Shown piece after piece: positions 38,366-46,133 of a stretch of DNA of 52,003 nucleotides. Under the pieces are notes generated by a model. The model made no database searches. It was not told the DNA's origin and saw only the letters and a list, made by a program, of their open reading frames with translations. The position numbers and the translations under genes are program-made. The first letter of the stretch is position 1, and each line of letters begins with the position of its first letter. The stretch comes from an uncultured Clostridia bacterium (GTDB lineage: Bacteria; Bacillota; Clostridia; Peptostreptococcales; Anaerovoracaceae): the NCBI GenBank assembly GCA_947302715.1, contig CAMYVY010000018.1:1-52003 (forward strand), read 5' to 3'.

Positions 38366-39031
38366 TCAACTCGACTTAAACAGTACGGTTTTGAGTCTCT
38401 TGTAGATAAAGAATGTGATGACTGAAACGATTCCATACTTAATCAGATTGAATGGCAAAACGGCAAACAGCATCATCGTGAACAGGTTCGTGATTCTGGA
38501 ATTTATAGCTGTCCCCATTCCTATTATCGCTTCCATCGGCATTCCGTAAAGGTTGGAATACATGGGAAACATGATGAAGTAATTGCTAAATACCGCAACT
38601 ATGCTGACTACAATCGTTCCAATAGCAAGTGAAAAGATAGCGCCCTTTTTTCCCTTATGTGTGCGATAAATAAAGTAAGCAGGGAGTATATATGCAGCGC
38701 ATACTACGAAATTTGATAGTTCTCCAACAAAGGCCGTCGTGGTGCCCTTGATGATTAGCTTAACAAGCAGCTTCACCAAGCAGATTAGAAGCCCCTCTAC
38801 CGGTCCCATCATGAATGTTCCAAGAATTGCGGGAAGGTCGCCCAGGTCTATCTTCATAAATCCCGGGGCGATTGGAATTGCAAAGTCGAATAGCATAAGC
38901 ACGCCTGCGATTGCGCCAAACATGGCTATCATAACCATATTCTTCGTTGTAAGCACCTTATGCTTTTTCTCGGCGTTTAGATTACCGCTCATTGTTATCG
39001 ATCTTGCAACTTCTCTTTTTTTTGCGTCCAT
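38366..39031 (-). CDS. ribU: riboflavin ECF transporter S component RibU
   Basis: A protein of 221 residues with about six TM helices. MVMIAMFGAIAGVLMLFDFAIPIAPGFMKIDLGDLPAILGTFMMGP is a strong RibU-type start, and KGTTTAFVGELSNF lies in the binding region. It binds riboflavin in the membrane and works with the shared EcfA-EcfA'-EcfT energizing module, which is not in the window. ATG 39031 has GGAGG 9 nt upstream; earlier in-frame starts lie inside the leader. An FMN riboswitch precedes it, which supports riboflavin as the substrate. Confidence 0.94.
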   Translation of the reverse strand: MDAKKREVARSITMSGNLNAEKKHKVLTTKNMVMIAMFGAIAGVLMLFDFAIPIAPGFMKIDLGDLPAILGTFMMGPVEGLLICLVKLLVKLIIKGTTTAFVGELSNFVVCAAYILPAYFIYRTHKGKKGAIFSLAIGTIVVSIVAVFSNYFIMFPMYSNLYGMPMEAIIGMGTAINSRITNLFTMMLFAVLPFNLIKYGIVSVITFFIYKRLKTVLFKSS

Positions 39032-39035
39032 AGAA

Positions 39036-39088
39036 AAATACCTCCATTCCGGACCTACCATCTTCAAGATGAGTCCTTAGAGGTATTT
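39036..39088 (-). promoter_or_regulatory. ribosome-site-sequestering hairpin of the FMN riboswitch
   Basis: On the minus strand AAATACCTC (39080-39088) is perfectly complementary to GAGGTATTT (39036-39044), which contains the ribU ribosome site. Additional pairing of GGAC with GTCC lies inside. This looks like translational control. Confidence 0.75.
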
Positions 39089-39105
39089 ACGCCTGAAAGA
39101 AGCCC

Positions 39106-39273
39106 ATCTTTTCCCATCCGGACTAGGCTCCTTTCGGCACATCATCAGAGTGTCATAATAACCTCTTTAATGTGTTTTTCGGAGCATCACCGTCGGTTCC
39201 GGAATTCCACCGGATCGGCCTTTCGGTTTGTGGACTATTACCACCGGTCAGGAATCGCACCTGCCTCAAAGAT
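39106..39273 (-). ncRNA. FMN riboswitch (RFN element)
   Basis: Read on the minus strand, the conserved RFN blocks appear in order: the P1 5' arm ATCTTT, GATTCCTGACCGGTGGT, ATAGTCC, GATCCGGTGGAATTCCGG, ACCGACGGT, and AGTCCGGATGGG with P1 3' arm AAAGAT. Coordinates run between the P1 arms. With the downstream hairpin it fills the 308-bp gap between ribU and the next gene. FMN binding should lower ribU translation. Confidence 0.95.
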
Positions 39274-39339
39274 AGTTTCTGTGATTATTGATTTACAATT
39301 ACTGATAAGAATATACCCTAAAAAGTCCCCTGTCAAGCA

Positions 39340-39975
39340 TTAGAACTTTTTCTCGATTACCATTTCTACTGTGTCGCCCTTGATGTATACCTTGACGTCG
39401 TCCGCTACGTTTGCAACTATTGATTTTTCAAGTTCATCCCAGGCTTCCTGAGCCGCATCATCTGACTTCCTTGCATCTTCGATATTCTGACGGTACTGTT
39501 CCATCGACCAAGCCGATATTCCCGATGTTGCGGAAAATGTATCTACATCCATCATTCCCATGGAACCATACATCAGCGGACTATAGCCGTACTGGGCCTG
39601 GAGTTCTCCCATTTCTTCAAAGCTGTAAACGCTGTTTTCAATCAGTTCGCGTATTTTTCCCATGAATCCGGAATAAGCGCTGTTACTTTTGCTGCTTGAT
39701 ACTTCAATGAGTTCATCCTTTTTATCCAGCGTCATCCTCGTATAGGCCAAGAGATGAATTTTGCAATCTTTTTCGTCCACTCTTTCAATCCAGAAATCCG
39801 CATCGAATTTATTGGTTATGGCTGTTACAAGGCCCATGGTCTCCTCTGCAAGAAGTCTCAGTTTCATGCTCTCCTTTTCATCAAGTCCAACGTATTCGGC
39901 AAACTTCACAGTTTCATTAAGCGCAGCTTCAGTACCCACACCATCACTTGTAACTCTAATTTTATCGGTCTGCAT
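39340..39975 (-). CDS. small conserved protein, weak GHKL-ATPase-like N-terminus
   Basis: A protein of 211 residues. An N-terminal stretch, AALNETVKFAEYVGLDEKESMKLRLLAEETMGLVTAI, resembles the N-box helix of RsbW/SpoIIAB-type ATPases, and the C-terminal DVKVYIKGDTVEMVIEK looks like the last strands of such a fold. The nucleotide-lid glycine boxes are not evident and the middle is Met/Ser/Tyr-rich. It is probably cytoplasmic; no signal peptide is seen. It lies 64 bp before the FMN riboswitch, probably as its own unit. Function is unassigned. Confidence 0.65.
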   Translation of the reverse strand: MQTDKIRVTSDGVGTEAALNETVKFAEYVGLDEKESMKLRLLAEETMGLVTAITNKFDADFWIERVDEKDCKIHLLAYTRMTLDKKDELIEVSSSKSNSAYSGFMGKIRELIENSVYSFEEMGELQAQYGYSPLMYGSMGMMDVDTFSATSGISAWSMEQYRQNIEDARKSDDAAQEAWDELEKSIVANVADDVKVYIKGDTVEMVIEKKF

Positions 39976-40068
39976 ATCTATTCCTCCCGTTAATTTATCT
40001 TAAATGACATTCCTATTATACTATAAGCGCAGCAAGAATTACACACTTTAATATTTTATACTAAGTTA

Positions 40069-40539
40069 TTACTCGAGGTCCGGGAAGCCGAGCTGGCGAA
40101 GAGCTTCAAATAAAACTATATTCGCTGAGTTTGAGAGATTAAACGACCTAAGCCTGGTGTCTTTGCTCATGGGGATTCTGATCGTTTTCTCCTGATTATC
40201 TGCTATGAAATCCCTCGGCAGGCCTGCTGTTTCTCTTCCGAACAGGAACATATCCTCGTCCCGGTATTCGAAGTCCGTGAAGAGGTGCGTCCCCTTGGTG
40301 GTCGACAGGAACATTCGATGGTCACTGTACTCAGCCAGAAACTCATCCAGAGACTCATGAACCTCGACTTTGACGTACGGCCAATAGTCCAGGCCCGCGC
40401 GCCTTAGAGCCTTGTCATCAATCGAAAACCCAAGCGGTTTGACCAGGTGCAGCACGCTATTTGTAGCCGCGCAGCTCCTCGCAATATTCCCAGTATTCGG
40501 TGGAATCTCAGGCTCCACCAACACAACATGCAATGCCAA
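40069..40539 (-). CDS. trmL: tRNA (cytidine(34)-2'-O)-methyltransferase TrmL
   Basis: A protein of 156 residues, the usual length of this minimal SPOUT enzyme. VVLVEPEIPPNTGNIARSCAAT at the start, YDLGRETAGLP-type knot residues (here LFGRETAGLPRDFI) and IRIPMSKDTRLRSFNLSNSANIVLFEALRQ form the trefoil knot and SAM site. It methylates the wobble ribose of tRNA(Leu). Start choice: TTG at 40539 has GGAGG 8 nt upstream and gives the standard N-terminus; the longer frame to 40566 would place the ribosome site inside the gene. It is divergent from tRNA-Lys. Confidence 0.92.
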   Translation of the reverse strand: MALHVVLVEPEIPPNTGNIARSCAATNSVLHLVKPLGFSIDDKALRRAGLDYWPYVKVEVHESLDEFLAEYSDHRMFLSTTKGTHLFTDFEYRDEDMFLFGRETAGLPRDFIADNQEKTIRIPMSKDTRLRSFNLSNSANIVLFEALRQLGFPDLE

Positions 40540-40619
40540 AATTTTTACCTCCGAATCATTTGACAACGAATATCTGTTGTGATATTATAACCCTTGCGTT
40601 AAATGTGAGCAAATCATTT

Positions 40620-40695
40620 GGGCGATTAGCTCAGCTGGCAGAGCACCTGACTCTTAATCAGGGTGTCCAGGGTTCGAACCCCTGATCGCCCACCA
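40620..40695 (+). tRNA. tRNA-Lys (anticodon CTT)
   Basis: A 76-nt cloverleaf with encoded CCA. The acceptor arms GGGCGAT and ATCGCCC pair fully, the anticodon stem CCTGA/TCAGG closes the loop CTCTTAA (anticodon CTT), and the T-arm reads CAGGGTTCGAACCCCTG. A terminator hairpin follows at 40781. Confidence 0.96.
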
Positions 40696-40780
40696 TTAGG
40701 GGCATAGACGAACTTTTTGTAGCAGCCTATAAAACCGGGTTCGCTACAATAATATGGTTCGAGATGCCGAAGAAGAAATA

Positions 40781-40804
40781 AACGACTCGCGAGAGTCGTT
40801 TTTT
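40781..40804 (+). terminator. rho-independent terminator downstream of tRNA-Lys
   Basis: AACGACTC-GCGA-GAGTCGTT followed by TTTT: an 8-bp perfect stem, 4-nt loop and U-tract. The following CGTGGTTATA recurs after the terminator at 44084, suggesting related tRNA-downstream DNA at both places. Confidence 0.85.
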
Positions 40805-40839
40805 CGTGGTTATATTGAACTTCTTATCTTTGGCTTATA

Positions 40840-40944
40840 GGACAAAAAGAGTTGGTGAAAACCGCCATATGCATTGAAATATCAATCCATATGGCGGTTA
40901 TATCTTTTTTGAAAGAAGATATAGGGTGGACAAAAAGAGTTGGT
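40840..40944. repeat. diverged duplication of the IS left end
   Basis: GGACAAAAAGAGTTGG occurs at 40840 and again from 40928, 88 bp apart. Each copy is followed by an inverted repeat: 12-bp perfect arms at 40860-40871 and 40888-40899 in the first unit, and an imperfect version in the second. The second copy is diverged, so this is not a recent duplication. Confidence 0.75.
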
Positions 40945-41026
40945 AAAGATGCCGATATGTCTTGAAAAATCAATGCATATTGGTGTTATATCTTCCTTGA
41001 AAACAACTGTTTTGGAGGAAGGTATT

Positions 41027-42151
41027 ATGAAGCATGTAATTTGTTCTGTTTGTGCAGGTATTTGCATAAAGTATGGGAAGAATAAATCGGGAACGCAGAG
41101 ATGGTTTTGCAGTAACTGTTCCATTGTAATCACCCCTAAAATAGATAATTCTGTTAAACAGCTTCATATCTTCTTGAGATGGCTCTTTGGCAGGGAGACT
41201 CAAAAAAGTATTTCCGGCTAAGGTAGAACCTTTAGAAGGAAAACGGCAGCATTTTGGGATATATTGCCAATGTCACCGATTGTTGAATCAAAAAGAGACG
41301 TTCTGTTTGTAGACGGAATCTATCTGGGAAGAAAGGCCTGTATTTTGGTATGCTGCGATGAAGAACATGTTCTGGGATGGTATCTATGTAGATATCAGCA
41401 CGCCGCAGCATGGATCTCATTGATGTCGAGAATAGCAGAGCCAAAGGTAGTTGTTTCAGATGGTGGAACTGGGTTCGTAAAAGCCCTGAAAAAAGCATGG
41501 CCTCATGTAGAGCACCAAAGATGTCTGTTTCATGTTTTTAGTCAGGTAAAAAGGTATACAACAAGTAGGCCCAAAACGGCGGCAGGTATTGAATTATATA
41601 TGCTTGGAAAAGATCTTCTTCATCTGGAAAATCGAGAAACAGCAGAGAAATGGACAAACAGGTTTCTCGATTGGATGACAAAATACCATGAGTTTTTAAG
41701 CCAGATGACAATTGATGAATATGGAAACAAGAGACCAACCCACGAAAGGCTCCTTAAAGCTCAACGTTCAATCCTAAAACTGCTAAGAGAGGAAACCAAG
41801 TTTACATATTTGGATAAATCATTAAGGGCAGAGATAGAAAAGATACCTTCTACAACAAATCAAATTGAGGGAGGGATTAATTCAAGACTAAGAACAATGC
41901 TCAGGGATCATCGAGGTCTTTCTATTGAAAGAAGAATAAAAGCGGTCTTTTGGTGGTGCTATATGCATTCACCTAAGCCGCTTTCACCTTCAGAAATATT
42001 AAAAACTATGCCGACAGACAAAAGCATCGCTGATACCTACAAGAAAATGACTTACCAAGAAAGGAAGCAGGAAAGTATTCCTTCCTGGGGCGATGCGATT
42101 GTATGGGGAGAGTTACATAGGACTACGGATTATCCGGTTTATTGGGATTAG
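41027..42151 (+). pseudogene. IS256/IS1249-like transposase interrupted by an in-frame stop
   Basis: One continuous reading frame encodes a zinc-knuckle N-terminus (MKHVICSVCAGICIKYGKNKSGTQRWFCSNC) and a DDE transposase core, but a TAA at 41219-41221 splits it after 64 codons. Sequence after the stop, GRTFRRKTAAFWD, continues the family match in the same frame, so the stop is a lesion or requires readthrough. Catalytic residues visible: Asp in FVDGIYLG, Asp in VVSDGGTGF and Glu in TTNQIEGGINSRLR. ATG 41027 has a GGAGG site. The longest downstream piece is 41264-42151. The element is probably immobile on its own, unless readthrough occurs or another copy supplies transposase. Confidence 0.85.
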
Positions 42152-42192
42152 CCACCAACTCTTTTTGTCCTATAACCCTTATCTTTATTTTT

Positions 42193-42690
42193 TTACACAT
42201 CGATTTTCAACACTTTTCGTTTAAACTCTTTGAGCTTTTTCATTTTAAAGGTCGTAACCAGAGCAATAGCTATACTTGCACCAAAGCCAAGTCCCGATAC
42301 GAAACCTGCAATACCCGTGTCTCCTTTGCCGAAATACTCCAAGACCAAGAATGCTATGCCACAAATAACTGCAACCCAAGCGACATATTTTATGCGCCCC
42401 AGCAGTCGGACCTTTTCATTATTGGTGTATTCGGCAACCTTATATAAAGTTTCTTCTGTTTGTTTATCCATATTCTCTTCCTTTCGTTTACCATCCATTA
42501 TTTCATCAATCGAAACGTCATAGAACTTCGCCAATTCTATCAACAGGTCAAAATCCGGCATTGTATTTCCGTTCTCCCATCGAGAAACGGATCTATTGCT
42601 GACACCTATTAATTCTGCAAGTTTTTCTTGTGTCAGGGATTTTTCGCTTCTAAGACGCTTCAGAAATTGACCAATTTTGATTTGATCCAT
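42193..42690 (-). CDS. XRE-family regulator with C-terminal membrane helices
   Basis: A protein of 165 residues. HTH at about 7-60 (IGQFLKRLRSEKSLTQEKLAELIGVSNRSVSRWENG), followed by a linker and two hydrophobic segments (YVAWVAVICGIAFLVLEYF and GFVSGLGFGASIAIALVTTF). Such membrane-tethered XRE proteins are common in Clostridia; the target is unknown. A strong AGGAGGAG site precedes the ATG. An IS insertion lies 15 bp beyond its stop. It is related in architecture to the XRE gene at 46452. Confidence 0.85.
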   Translation of the reverse strand: MDQIKIGQFLKRLRSEKSLTQEKLAELIGVSNRSVSRWENGNTMPDFDLLIELAKFYDVSIDEIMDGKRKEENMDKQTEETLYKVAEYTNNEKVRLLGRIKYVAWVAVICGIAFLVLEYFGKGDTGIAGFVSGLGFGASIAIALVTTFKMKKLKEFKRKVLKIDV

Positions 42691-42855
42691 TCTTTTTTCT
42701 CCTCCTTTCGAGGTTAGAATAGATTAAACGAACGATTAACAACAGGACATAGGGTGAGAATATGTTAATTATATATGGACTTTCGTGTCGAGTGTACGAA
42801 TTGTTGAGGATTATTCCTATCTAAAGTCAAAGTTTTTTCGTATGTCCACGACCTG

Positions 42856-43539
42856 TTATTTCTTGAGATTGGCAAAAACCTTATATGTGTAAACAAGTAT
42901 CACAATCGAAGAAAGAACCATTAAACCAATGTTGGCGAGAAACAAAGTACTCTCTTTTAGAATCAGAGAGGCGATAACCATAGCTACCCCTGTGACCATA
43001 AGCACGATTCCTCCGAATCTATTGCTTTTGCTCCATGTCTCTTCGTTATACATGCTCCACGTTGTTCTTACGCCTACTACGGAATTCATTCGGGACTTTG
43101 GCAAGATGTTTCCAATAACGACAAGTAAAATACCCATTGCGATCCATATAAACTGTCCTATGCTGGTCGACACTTGTGCGGTCTCAATATTAGCATTTTC
43201 CTTAGATGTCCATAGGATCCAGCAAATTAAAATGAGCCAAAAGATTTCAAATACAATAGTTACTATCCTTACGACTTTTATATTGTTTCTCCTTGATGCT
43301 TGTTCTCGGGGAGTGGGTTCATCTTCTATTTTCTTTTCCTGAAAGTATGTTATAACCTGCATAAGAATGACCCAAACTATTAGAAATACAGGCATAAGAA
43401 AATGCTCATACTTTGATCCCCATCTATCGATTTCTCCGGCAAAGTTATAGTGGAGAGGAACTGTATCCGGCATATACTTAAGCGCTACTGCTGTTACTAT
43501 CGCAGGAAGGACAGCAAGACTCCAAATAATCTTTTTCAT
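42856..43539 (-). CDS. sdpI: SdpI-family membrane immunity/signalling protein
   Basis: A protein of 227 residues with about six TM helices. The N-terminal DUF1648 part (ALKYMPDTVPLHYNFAGEIDRWGSKYE) and the C-terminal SdpI part (GNILPKSRMNSVVGVRTTWSMYNEETWSKSNRFGG) are characteristic. In Bacillus subtilis SdpI gives immunity to the SdpC killing factor and sequesters SdpR at the membrane. Its start overlaps the sdpR stop by 4 nt. No sdpABC toxin genes are seen, so it may protect against other strains. Confidence 0.9.
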   Translation of the reverse strand: MKKIIWSLAVLPAIVTAVALKYMPDTVPLHYNFAGEIDRWGSKYEHFLMPVFLIVWVILMQVITYFQEKKIEDEPTPREQASRRNNIKVVRIVTIVFEIFWLILICWILWTSKENANIETAQVSTSIGQFIWIAMGILLVVIGNILPKSRMNSVVGVRTTWSMYNEETWSKSNRFGGIVLMVTGVAMVIASLILKESTLFLANIGLMVLSSIVILVYTYKVFANLKK

Positions 43540-43802
43540 TTCTTTCCTCCGAATCCAAACTGATCAACCCAAAGAATTATTTCCTGAAGAACGGTTATAT
43601 TGATTTCGTAATAGATGAAGTTCTTTTCTTTATATTCCAAAACAAGGTCAGCTTCCTTTAGAAGTTTTAGGTGATAAGAAAGAGCAGCTGGGGTGATACC
43701 TAATTTTTCTGCTATCTCCCCGGCGTTCATCCTTTCTTTCTTGAGCATGACGAGTATATCCCGTCTTTGCTCATCTGCTAAAACCTTAAAAATATTTGCC
43801 AT
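43536..43802 (-). CDS. sdpR: ArsR-family autorepressor SdpR
   Basis: An 88-residue winged-helix protein: FKVLADEQRRDILVMLKKERMNAGEIAEKLGITPAALSYHLKLLKEADLVLEYKEKNFIYYEIN. No ArsR-type metal Cys cluster is present. It is co-transcribed with sdpI (ATGA overlap), matching the SdpR-SdpI pair. A perfect 9-bp inverted repeat 15 bp upstream of the start is the likely self-operator. Confidence 0.9.
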   Translation of the reverse strand: MANIFKVLADEQRRDILVMLKKERMNAGEIAEKLGITPAALSYHLKLLKEADLVLEYKEKNFIYYEINITVLQEIILWVDQFGFGGKK

Positions 43803-43816
43803 GGTGACTCCGCAAG

Positions 43817-43840
43817 CTATTTAAAAATTTCTTTAAATAG
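43817..43840. promoter_or_regulatory. palindromic operator candidate for SdpR
   Basis: CTATTTAAA and TTTAAATAG are perfect 9-bp arms separated by 6 bp, 15 bp upstream of the sdpR start. Size and placement suit an ArsR-family dimer. Confidence 0.7.
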
Positions 43841-43973
43841 ATTTTAACAGTTATTCGAGTGCCGGTCAATCTTAGTCGTTACTCCAAGGCAGATGGTGGA
43901 TATTATACTTGAAGATCTGCACTATACCGATGATTCAGATGAAGAATCTTTTTAATTGCAGCGCTCAGATTTA

Positions 43974-44004
43974 ATGATTGGTTCGAGCCCCGTAAGCTCC
44001 ACCA
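43974..44004 (+). other. 3' end fragment of a tRNA gene
   Basis: The stretch ending at 44004 reads GGTTCGAGCCCCG then TAAGCTCCACCA: T-loop, T-stem 3' half, acceptor 3' arm and CCA. The 5' acceptor, D-arm and anticodon arm are absent upstream and the T-stem 5' half does not pair well. This looks like a left attachment scar rather than a functional tRNA. The rest of the gap 43841-44130 holds no gene. Confidence 0.6.
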
Positions 44005-44115
44005 CGAGGGGTCAATCCGAACACATACTTCTATAGAGGCGGCTTCGCCGTCGAAGTATGGCTCGACTAGACCTAAACGAGAAACGACCACATTCAGAGT
44101 GGCCGTTTTTTCGTG
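43999..44115 (+). repeat. 115-bp structured direct repeat, copy A
   Basis: Starts CCACCACGAG, contains a stem CATACTTC/GAAGTATG around a GGCGGC/GCCGTC hairpin, and ends in a terminator-like hairpin plus CGTG. Copy B at 50073-50189 differs at about eight positions and one indel. Both copies precede the 3' end of an acetyltransferase gene on the minus strand. Confidence 0.85.
44084..44111 (+). terminator. terminator hairpin in repeat copy A
   Basis: CGACCAC pairs with GTGGCCG around ATTCAGA (one mismatch), followed by TTTTTT. The equivalent hairpin in copy B is at about 50158-50185. Confidence 0.75.
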
Positions 44116-44130
44116 GTTATAACTAAAAAA

Positions 44131-44847
44131 TCATTCTATCCTTGAAATATCCTGGCAAGAATATTCATAAAGCTTATCTACTATCTCAAAACCCATTTTA
44201 AGATACATATCCTTTGGTGTGTCATCAAGCTCTGCGTGTAGTATCAATGCAGCATTCGGATGCATCTCCCTTATGTGGGATATAAGCGAAGTTCCTACAT
44301 ACTGCTTCCGGTAATCGTCATCCACGAGTAGGCCATCAATACAAGTCATTTTGTCCGCAGTGTAACTATGGCATACGCCGACGAGTTTATTTCCGAGGTA
44401 GGCACCGTGGTATTCCAACTGATCATATAGCCTTGCCATGTTTCGTATACAGAAATCCTCACCGTAGACAGAGCCGTAATGCTTTACCTCTAACTCCTGT
44501 AGTTCTGATATCGGAGGAGTTTTAAATATTAGAGCATCATTTGTTTTCCATTTGGTATCGCTATCCGTTAAAACCATAGTTGCGGTTATTCCTGCCTCAA
44601 GCCCGAAGCTGTCAGCAAGTGGCTCGTCTCCCTCGAGTTTTATGAAGTTGGCACCAAGTTCCCTTTGATAATTCAAGGCCACTTGGAATTCTTCCTTTGA
44701 TGGTTGCCCAGAATATTCAAAAGAATTGTGATCATATTTGTCCGGCAAAAGGTTATCTTCCCACTTAAGTAGATGCTCTGAGAAGGGCTTTTTTGTAGAG
44801 AATAATCTTCCTATCTTTTCTTCAATAAGTCGTGTTTCTATCATCAT
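44131..44847 (-). CDS. GNAT-family acetyltransferase
   Basis: A protein of 238 residues. The C-terminal GNAT core has LVGVCHSYTADKMTCIDGLLVDDDYRKQYVGTSLISHI, where QYVGTS stands for the acetyl-CoA loop, and DMYLKMGFEIVDKLYEY. The N-terminal 110 residues are a separate domain with EFQVALNYQRELGANFIKLEGDEP. The substrate is unknown. It starts 4 nt after the isomerase stop, with its ribosome site inside the isomerase gene, so the two are coupled. It differs completely from the GNAT gene next to the second isomerase copy. Confidence 0.82.
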   Translation of the reverse strand: MMIETRLIEEKIGRLFSTKKPFSEHLLKWEDNLLPDKYDHNSFEYSGQPSKEEFQVALNYQRELGANFIKLEGDEPLADSFGLEAGITATMVLTDSDTKWKTNDALIFKTPPISELQELEVKHYGSVYGEDFCIRNMARLYDQLEYHGAYLGNKLVGVCHSYTADKMTCIDGLLVDDDYRKQYVGTSLISHIREMHPNAALILHAELDDTPKDMYLKMGFEIVDKLYEYSCQDISRIE

Positions 44848-44851
44848 CGCA

Positions 44852-45670
44852 CTAAGCTCCTATCATTACCCTTAAATAATCCACCGATTTTTCGAGGGCG
44901 GCAATGGTTTTAGTTTCCAAGACACATCGAGCATTTAAAGCCTTTGCCTTTTCCAATCGCTCTCTTAAATCTATTTCTCCATCTCCCAATGCGAGATGGT
45001 TCTTGGGTGGTTCCTCACTGCCATCGTGAATATGAAAGTGAATCAATTTATCTTCATGTTTTAAAATGAAAGGCACATCGATTTCTTTGGTGGCTTTCGA
45101 ATGACCGATATCCCAAGTAAGACCAAAGACGGAACTCTCGAGCAAGAATTCAACTGCCTTCTTCTCATAGGCTCTAAATCCATCTGTATTCTCTATAACA
45201 ATTCTTATATTTGAATCACCGATCCACTTCTCGCACTGTTCCCGAAACGCTTCAAATGAATGAATATATGAATCAAAGTCACGCTCATACATCTGCACCT
45301 TACTGTCCGGCAGTGTAATATGGATGCCATGATGCATATGCATATTGATAACCATGGGAAGCTCTTTGTCCTCTAAAAGACAAAGAAAAATCTTTGCCAC
45401 ATCAACTGTACGCCTAACAGTATCAAGATAGGCTTCTGCAACCAGAGGATTGAAGTCAGCTATATTAAGATTTTCATCCAAGTGAATAGTGTAGTAGAGG
45501 CCCTTATTCCTTGCAGCGTTAATAAAATAATCAGCATTCTCAAGTTTATCAATCTGATATTCCGGAAAATTCATATTTAATTCTATAAAGTTTAGGCCCA
45601 ATCTTGAACACAGCTCAACATTTTCCGTTAGAGTCTTATTCTCAATTAGTGTGGGCATTCCAAATTGCAT
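44852..45670 (-). CDS. sugar phosphate isomerase/epimerase-like TIM barrel, copy 1
   Basis: A protein of 272 residues of the AP-endonuclease 2/xylose-isomerase-like TIM-barrel family. FIELNMNFPEYQ, YYTIHLDENLNIAD, INMHMHHG, IVIENTDGF, LTWDIGHSKA, IHFHIHDG and LGDGEIDL supply the metal-binding Glu/Asp/His set (IEN, DIGH, HIHD, GxGEID). The reaction is unknown. ATG 45670 has GAGG 7 nt upstream; TTG 45676 is less likely. The second copy is nearly identical except for its first ~100 bp at the 3' end, where the C-terminal residues differ (LRVMIGA versus LRNRGML). Confidence 0.85.
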   Translation of the reverse strand: MQFGMPTLIENKTLTENVELCSRLGLNFIELNMNFPEYQIDKLENADYFINAARNKGLYYTIHLDENLNIADFNPLVAEAYLDTVRRTVDVAKIFLCLLEDKELPMVINMHMHHGIHITLPDSKVQMYERDFDSYIHSFEAFREQCEKWIGDSNIRIVIENTDGFRAYEKKAVEFLLESSVFGLTWDIGHSKATKEIDVPFILKHEDKLIHFHIHDGSEEPPKNHLALGDGEIDLRERLEKAKALNARCVLETKTIAALEKSVDYLRVMIGA

Positions 45671-45685
45671 ATTCAAACCTCTACT

Positions 45686-45994
45686 TCATATTCTAATCAT
45701 TTCAGTAATAGTTTTATTTCTATAAATCAAATCATCTCTTGTTGTAAAGCCTGTTTTTTCCCAAAAGGTATTTCCATCCTCATTCTTTGAGAATACAACT
45801 AAGGCGACTTTGTTTATGCCTAATGAATGTAGCGTTTCCATCGCAGCTTGGACAATAGCAGTGCCTATTCCCTAAAGAAACTATTCAATCCCTTCTTTTG
45901 AGTCATCTAAATTGTTCAGTCCCATTCCCGCGCAGGACATCCACAATTCATATACGCCTTCATAATCTTCAATTGTCATTATGCGAATTGTCAT
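45686..45994 (-). pseudogene. decayed GNAT acetyltransferase
   Basis: Translating the minus strand gives MTIRIMTIEDYEGVYELWMS and then CAGMGLNNLDDSKEGIE, followed by two in-frame stops, then GIGTAIVQAAMETLHSLGINK and VALVVFSKNEDGNTFWEKTGF. The two halves are the start and end of a GNAT fold, but the central strands (about 40 residues) are missing. It lies just upstream of isomerase copy 1, and its 3' end is also present beside isomerase copy 2. Confidence 0.8.
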
Positions 45995-46015
45995 ACTCTC
46001 CTCCGTGAGCTGAAT

Positions 46016-46129
46016 TTACCGATTTGCTCGTTTTACCAACAGTGCGTGGTTGAAGTTCATGTTCAACTCTTCAACATAAAATTTAAGAAGCCGCTTATAC
46101 TCATAATTGGAATTCTTAATTGCATGCTC
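46016..46129 (-). pseudogene. possible C-terminal gene fragment
   Basis: The minus strand reads EHAIKNSNYEYKRLLKFYVE then ELNMNFNHALLVKRANR and stop, with protein-like composition but no start codon or ribosome site in frame. It sits between two gene remnants or small genes in a decayed area. The family is not recognised. Confidence 0.3.
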
Positions 46130-46133
46130 ACCC

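Larger units (their letters stand above)
40832..42178 (+). mobile_element. IS256/IS1249-like insertion sequence, 1,347 bp
   Basis: The ends are inverted repeats of about 26 bp with one mismatch; the inner 22 bp (40836-40857 and 42153-42174, including GGACAAAAAGAGTTGG) are identical. The 8-bp direct repeat TTATCTTT flanks the element at 40824-40831 and 42179-42186, as expected for the family. It carries one transposase frame that is broken by a stop. The insertion lies between the tRNA-Lys terminator and the 3' end of an XRE gene, disrupting no recognisable gene. Confidence 0.9.

Noticed and set aside
41027..42151. programmed frameshift in the IS transposase
   Set aside because: The frame before and after the stop is the same, so a stop or readthrough is involved, not a frameshift.
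43929..44004. functional tRNA gene ending at 44004
   Set aside because: Only the T-arm and acceptor 3' end fit; the 5' acceptor arm, D-arm and anticodon arm cannot be folded.
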